From an uncultured Eubacteriales bacterium (lineage in GTDB: Bacteria; Bacillota_A; Clostridia; Christensenellales; Aristaeellaceae), in the NCBI GenBank assembly GCA_902795555.1, contig CADBLV010000041.1, positions 1 to 7,897 on the forward strand: a stretch of DNA of 7,897 nt, in the 5' to 3' direction. The first letter of the stretch is position 1, and each line of letters begins with the position of its first letter. Position numbers and translations under genes: made by a program. Shown here piece by piece: positions 5,573 through 7,897 of this stretch. A model generated the notes under the pieces. The model was not told the DNA's origin, did no database searches, and worked only from the letters and a program-made list of their open reading frames with translations.

Positions 5573-6308
5573 ACACCTTGTTCAGGAAATCCCGCGTGCG
5601 CGGATTCTGAGGATTCCGGAAAATTTCCTCCGGAGCGCCTTCCTCCAGAATGCTTCCGTCCGCCATAAACAGCACCCGGTTGGCAACCTCGCGGGCAAAG
5701 CCCATTTCGTGGGTAACCACGACCATGGTCATGCCGTCGCGGGCCAGCTCCTTCATCACATCCAGCACCTCTCCCACCATTTCCGGATCCAGGGCAGAGG
5801 TCGGTTCGTCAAAGAGCATGATATCCGGTTTCATGCACAGGGAGCGGGCGATGGCCACCCGCTGCTTCTGGCCTCCGGAAAGCTGCCAGGGATAAGCATC
5901 CGCTTTTTCCCGCAGGCCCACCCTGTCCAGCATGGTCAGGGCCCGCTCCTTTGCCTCTTCTTTAGTACATTTTTTCAGATCTACCGGAGCGAGCATCAGG
6001 TTTCGCAGGACATTCATATTGTTGAAGAGATTGAAATGCTGAAACACCATGCCCACCCGCTCGCGAAGACGGTTGATATCCGTTTTTTCGTCGGTCAGGG
6101 ACTGATCATCGATCATGATCGTTCCGGAAGTAATCTGCTCCAGCTGGTTCAGGCATCGCAAAAATGTGGACTTTCCGCTGCCTGACGGGCCGATAATCAC
6201 CACCACTTCCCCTTCCCGAACTTCCGCGGACACATCGCGAAGCACCTGCAGATGACCAAAGTTTTTGCTCAGGTTTTCGACGCGGATTTTCACCTTATCG
6301 GGGTTCAT
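5568..6308 (-). CDS. glnQ: Polar amino-acid ABC transporter ATP-binding protein (GlnQ/HisP type)
   Basis: This cytoplasmic ATPase powers uptake by the membrane permease encoded just upstream. Its 246 residues match the usual 240-250. All nucleotide-binding motifs are intact: Walker [10 protein letters not shown] (40-48), Q-loop Q90 (MVFQHF), signature LSGGQKQR (143-150), Walker B IMLFDEP (163-169), D-loop SALD (171-174) and H-loop H200 (VVTHEMGFA). The sequence [12 protein letters not shown] after the Q-loop and the ending with [11 protein letters not shown] are characteristic of the polar amino-acid uptake (PAAT) subfamily. The ATG at 6308 overlaps the permease stop by 14 nt and follows AGGAGG (6316-6321) with a 7-nt spacer, so the two are translationally linked. 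The gene symbol reflects subfamily and operon order; histidine, arginine or another polar amino acid remains possible as substrate. Confidence 0.95.
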   Translation of the reverse strand: MNPDKVKIRVENLSKNFGHLQVLRDVSAEVREGEVVVIIGPSGSGKSTFLRCLNQLEQITSGTIMIDDQSLTDEKTDINRLRERVGMVFQHFNLFNNMNVLRNLMLAPVDLKKCTKEEAKERALTMLDRVGLREKADAYPWQLSGGQKQRVAIARSLCMKPDIMLFDEPTSALDPEMVGEVLDVMKELARDGMTMVVVTHEMGFAREVANRVLFMADGSILEEGAPEEIFRNPQNPRTRDFLNKVL

Positions 6309-6969
6309 ACTTCAGCCTCCTCTCCAGCACCTTGGCAGCCCATTGCAGCAGGAGAATCACGATCAGATACATAATGGCGACGATCCCCCAGGTCTGAAAG
6401 GACATAAACGTGGCGGCGACCACGTTTTTCGCCGTATTCACCAGCTCCGGGAAACCGATCACCGACAGAATCGAGGTGTCCTTCAGGGTGATAATGAACT
6501 GATTAATGATGCTGGGAATCATGGTGCGAATCGCCTGAGGAAGCACCACCCGCTGCATCGCCCGCCAATAGGGCAGGCCCAGAGACCGGGCAGCTTCCAT
6601 CTGGCCGACATCCACCGACTGGATACCGGCCCGGATAATTTCCGCCATATAGGCGCCGCAGTTCAGCGCCAGACAGATTGAGCCGGCCTGAAGGGCTGTG
6701 AGCGTGACCCCGCCGACCTTCAGGATGGTATTGAACAGAAACGGGACGCCGAAAAAGATAAAATAGGCAAGCACGATCATCGGAACGCCCCGGATCAGAT
6801 TCACAAACACCAGCGCGAATCCCCGGCAGAAACGATTTTTCAGCACGCTCATGATGCCGACGATCAGGCCGATGATGCAGGCGAAAAAGAGCCCATACAG
6901 GGCCAGCAGCAGGGTCTGGCCCATGGCTGTAAGCAGTAACGGACCGTATTTGGCAAAAATGTCCGCCAA
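6295..6969 (-). CDS. glnP: Polar amino-acid ABC transporter permease (GlnP type), TTG start
   Basis: This integral membrane subunit forms the translocation channel, probably as a homodimer because only one permease gene is present. Conserved features are [15 protein letters not shown] (60-74), [14 protein letters not shown] (103-116) and the EAA loop [22 protein letters not shown] (125-146) that contacts the ATPase. About five hydrophobic spans are visible, the first near 18-43 and the last near 195-215. The frame can be read upstream to a TTG at 7077, but that 36-residue extension (7077-6970) is hydrophilic and unlike the family. TTG at 6969 gives 224 residues beginning (M)[12 protein letters not shown], the normal length and start for this family. 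AAGGAG lies at 6981-6986, 11 nt upstream. An ATG directly after that site is in another frame and leads nowhere useful. It sits between binding protein and ATPase, overlapping the latter. Confidence 0.93.
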   Translation of the reverse strand: MADIFAKYGPLLLTAMGQTLLLALYGLFFACIIGLIVGIMSVLKNRFCRGFALVFVNLIRGVPMIVLAYFIFFGVPFLFNTILKVGGVTLTALQAGSICLALNCGAYMAEIIRAGIQSVDVGQMEAARSLGLPYWRAMQRVVLPQAIRTMIPSIINQFIITLKDTSILSVIGFPELVNTAKNVVAATFMSFQTWGIVAIMYLIVILLLQWAAKVLERRLKYEPR

Positions 6970-6980
6970 AATTTCTTCAT

Positions 6981-6986
6981 CTCCTT
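6981..6986 (-). promoter_or_regulatory. Ribosome binding site supporting a TTG start for the permease
   Basis: AAGGAG is followed by 11 nt and then TTG at 6969-6967. The only ATG at a comparable distance (6980) is out of frame with the permease, and the in-frame codon at 8 nt is ATT. TTG is therefore the most plausible start, although ATT cannot be excluded. Confidence 0.55.
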
Positions 6987-7086
6987 CCGGAGGATTCTTT
7001 CTCTGCGAAGGGAAGATCCACGTCTGCCGTTCATCGCTCCGGCTTCCGCGGATCACGAACAGAAGATACTTCCGCAAACGAAACGA

Positions 7087-7113
7087 GGGAGGCCTTGTAT
7101 TGAAGCACCTCCC
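7087..7113 (-). terminator. Possible attenuator between binding-protein and permease genes
   Basis: On the minus strand GGGAGG (7113-7108) pairs with CCTCCC (7092-7087) around a 15-nt loop, followed by TCGTTTCGTTTG, which is T-rich but not a clean run. It lies about 30 nt after the binding-protein stop. Partial termination here would fit the need for more binding protein than membrane subunits. The evidence is weak. Confidence 0.3.
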
Positions 7114-7141
7114 CCGTATGGATCGGAAATTGTCCGAATTC

Positions 7142-7879
7142 TTACTTCAGATACTTCGCCAGGATTTCATCATACTTCCCGTTGGCCCGGATGTTGGCCA
7201 GGCCGGCATTGAACTTGTCGACGATCTCCTGCTTGTCGGGGTTGAAAATCGCCATGCCGTAGTCCGCGCCTTCGCTTTCCGTGCCTTCCACCAGCTGCAG
7301 CGGAACACCGTTGGACTTGATGTAGTCCGCCATAATGGGCGTGTCATCAAAGCAGGCCGCGCACTGGCCGCTGATCACCGCCTGATAGATATCCGGGGAG
7401 CTTTCGAAAGTGACGACCTCAAAGTCATAGGTATCTTTCAGGCTGTCGGCGTAATCCTTGCTCTTGGTTCCGGTCTTCACGGCCACGCTCTTTCCCTTCA
7501 GGGCTTCGAAGCCGGTTACATCGGAATTCAGAGCGACGGCCATAGACTGGGTTGCATTATAGTATCCGTCGGAGAAAATCCAGCCCTTTTCCTTCCGTTC
7601 TTCCGTGATGGAAGCACCGGCAATCAGCGCGTCTTTCTGGCCCGCCTGACAAGCGGCAATGGAAGCATCCCAGCCCAGGGGCTCGATGGTATACGTGAAC
7701 CCCTGATCCTCCGCGATGGCGGCCAGCAGCTCGACGTCGATGCCCACGAGGGTCCCCGTTTCATCGGTATATTCAAAGGGACGGAAGGCAGTGTCAGTAC
7801 CGAAAGCATAATCCTCCGCCAGAGCGGACACGCCCATCATCATCAGGGCCACCAGCAGCAGCGCAATCAGTTTCTTCAT
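7142..7879 (-). CDS. glnH: Secreted amino-acid-binding protein of the ABC importer (GlnH-like)
   Basis: This is a family 3 solute-binding protein of 245 residues that captures an amino acid outside the membrane and hands it to the permease. MKK plus a hydrophobic core (4-17) ends in ALA at 19-21, predicting cleavage before EDYAFGTD. There is no lipobox cysteine, which is unusual for a Gram-positive binding protein. The mature part tracks E. coli GlnH as I remember it: GTDTAFRPFEY (27-37), GIDVELLAAIA (46-56), AGASITEERK (87-96), FSDGYY (102-107), VAVKTGT (132-138) and DDTP (178-181). Ligand residues corresponding to Asp, Phe, Arg and Lys are kept (D29, F32, R95, K135). The stacking Phe is replaced by W70, and the His before the DTP motif by D178. 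ATG at 7879 follows GGAGGAGG (7890-7897) by 10 nt; the ATG at 7888 is only 1 nt from that site. The promoter is outside the window. Confidence 0.95.
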   Translation of the reverse strand: MKKLIALLLVALMMMGVSALAEDYAFGTDTAFRPFEYTDETGTLVGIDVELLAAIAEDQGFTYTIEPLGWDASIAACQAGQKDALIAGASITEERKEKGWIFSDGYYNATQSMAVALNSDVTGFEALKGKSVAVKTGTKSKDYADSLKDTYDFEVVTFESSPDIYQAVISGQCAACFDDTPIMADYIKSNGVPLQLVEGTESEGADYGMAIFNPDKQEIVDKFNAGLANIRANGKYDEILAKYLK

Positions 7880-7889
7880 AAGTATCATT

Positions 7890-7897
7890 CCTCCTCC
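7890..7897 (-). promoter_or_regulatory. Ribosome binding site of the binding-protein gene
   Basis: GGAGGAGG lies 10 nt before ATG 7879 and only 1 nt before ATG 7888. This selects the 245-residue product with a standard MKK signal-peptide start. Confidence 0.75.

Noticed and set aside
3909..6185. Two long plus-strand frames (3909-4916 and 5070-6185).
   Set aside because: They are antisense to the MutS-like and ATPase genes, are rich in His, Arg and Gln as expected for reverse translations of these genes, and lack binding sites.

Overview
This window looks like part of the chromosome of a moderately GC-rich clostridial Firmicute, probably an uncultured gut or anaerobic lineage. The evidence is strong AGGAGG-type ribosome binding sites, a rho-independent terminator ending in a T-run, a TTG start, and protein families (PepT, GlnHPQ-type transporter, short MutS-like ATPase, His-rich COG0523 GTPases) typical of that group. 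This assignment is inference from style, not from a marker gene. Every gene I can support lies on the minus strand, so transcription runs from high to low coordinates. The long plus-strand open frames are antisense shadows.

In transcription order: positions 7879 to 5568 carry a polar amino-acid ABC importer in the order binding protein, permease, ATPase. The binding protein resembles E. coli GlnH closely, so glutamine is the best substrate guess. The binding protein and permease are separated by about 170 nt with a possible attenuating hairpin, while permease and ATPase overlap by 14 nt. After the ATPase comes a tandem duplication of about 70 bp, each copy carrying a GC-rich palindrome. It ends just before the ribosome binding site of a short MutS-family ATPase (5426 to 3717). 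That gene ends in a clear intrinsic terminator whose loop contains the stop codon.

Next is pepT (3467 to 2274), with its own probable promoter near 3580-3608. PepT releases the N-terminal residue from tripeptides, so it and the amino-acid importer both concern amino-acid supply, although they appear to be separate transcription units.

Positions 2200 to 1 hold the most unusual part, a probable metal-handling locus. It begins with a candidate 41-residue single-span membrane peptide whose stop codon overlaps the start of the next gene. Next is a COG0523 (CobW-type) GTPase with 44 histidines in a 79-residue insert. Last is a second, divergent COG0523 protein fused to a domain like the C-terminal part of the TIGR03943/DUF1980 (YcgQ) family; it runs off the left edge. 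A near-consensus promoter and a 12-bp inverted repeat lie within the small open frame, immediately before the His-rich GTPase. My inference is a metallochaperone or metal-transport operon in which a permease or another TIGR03943-type component may follow outside the window.
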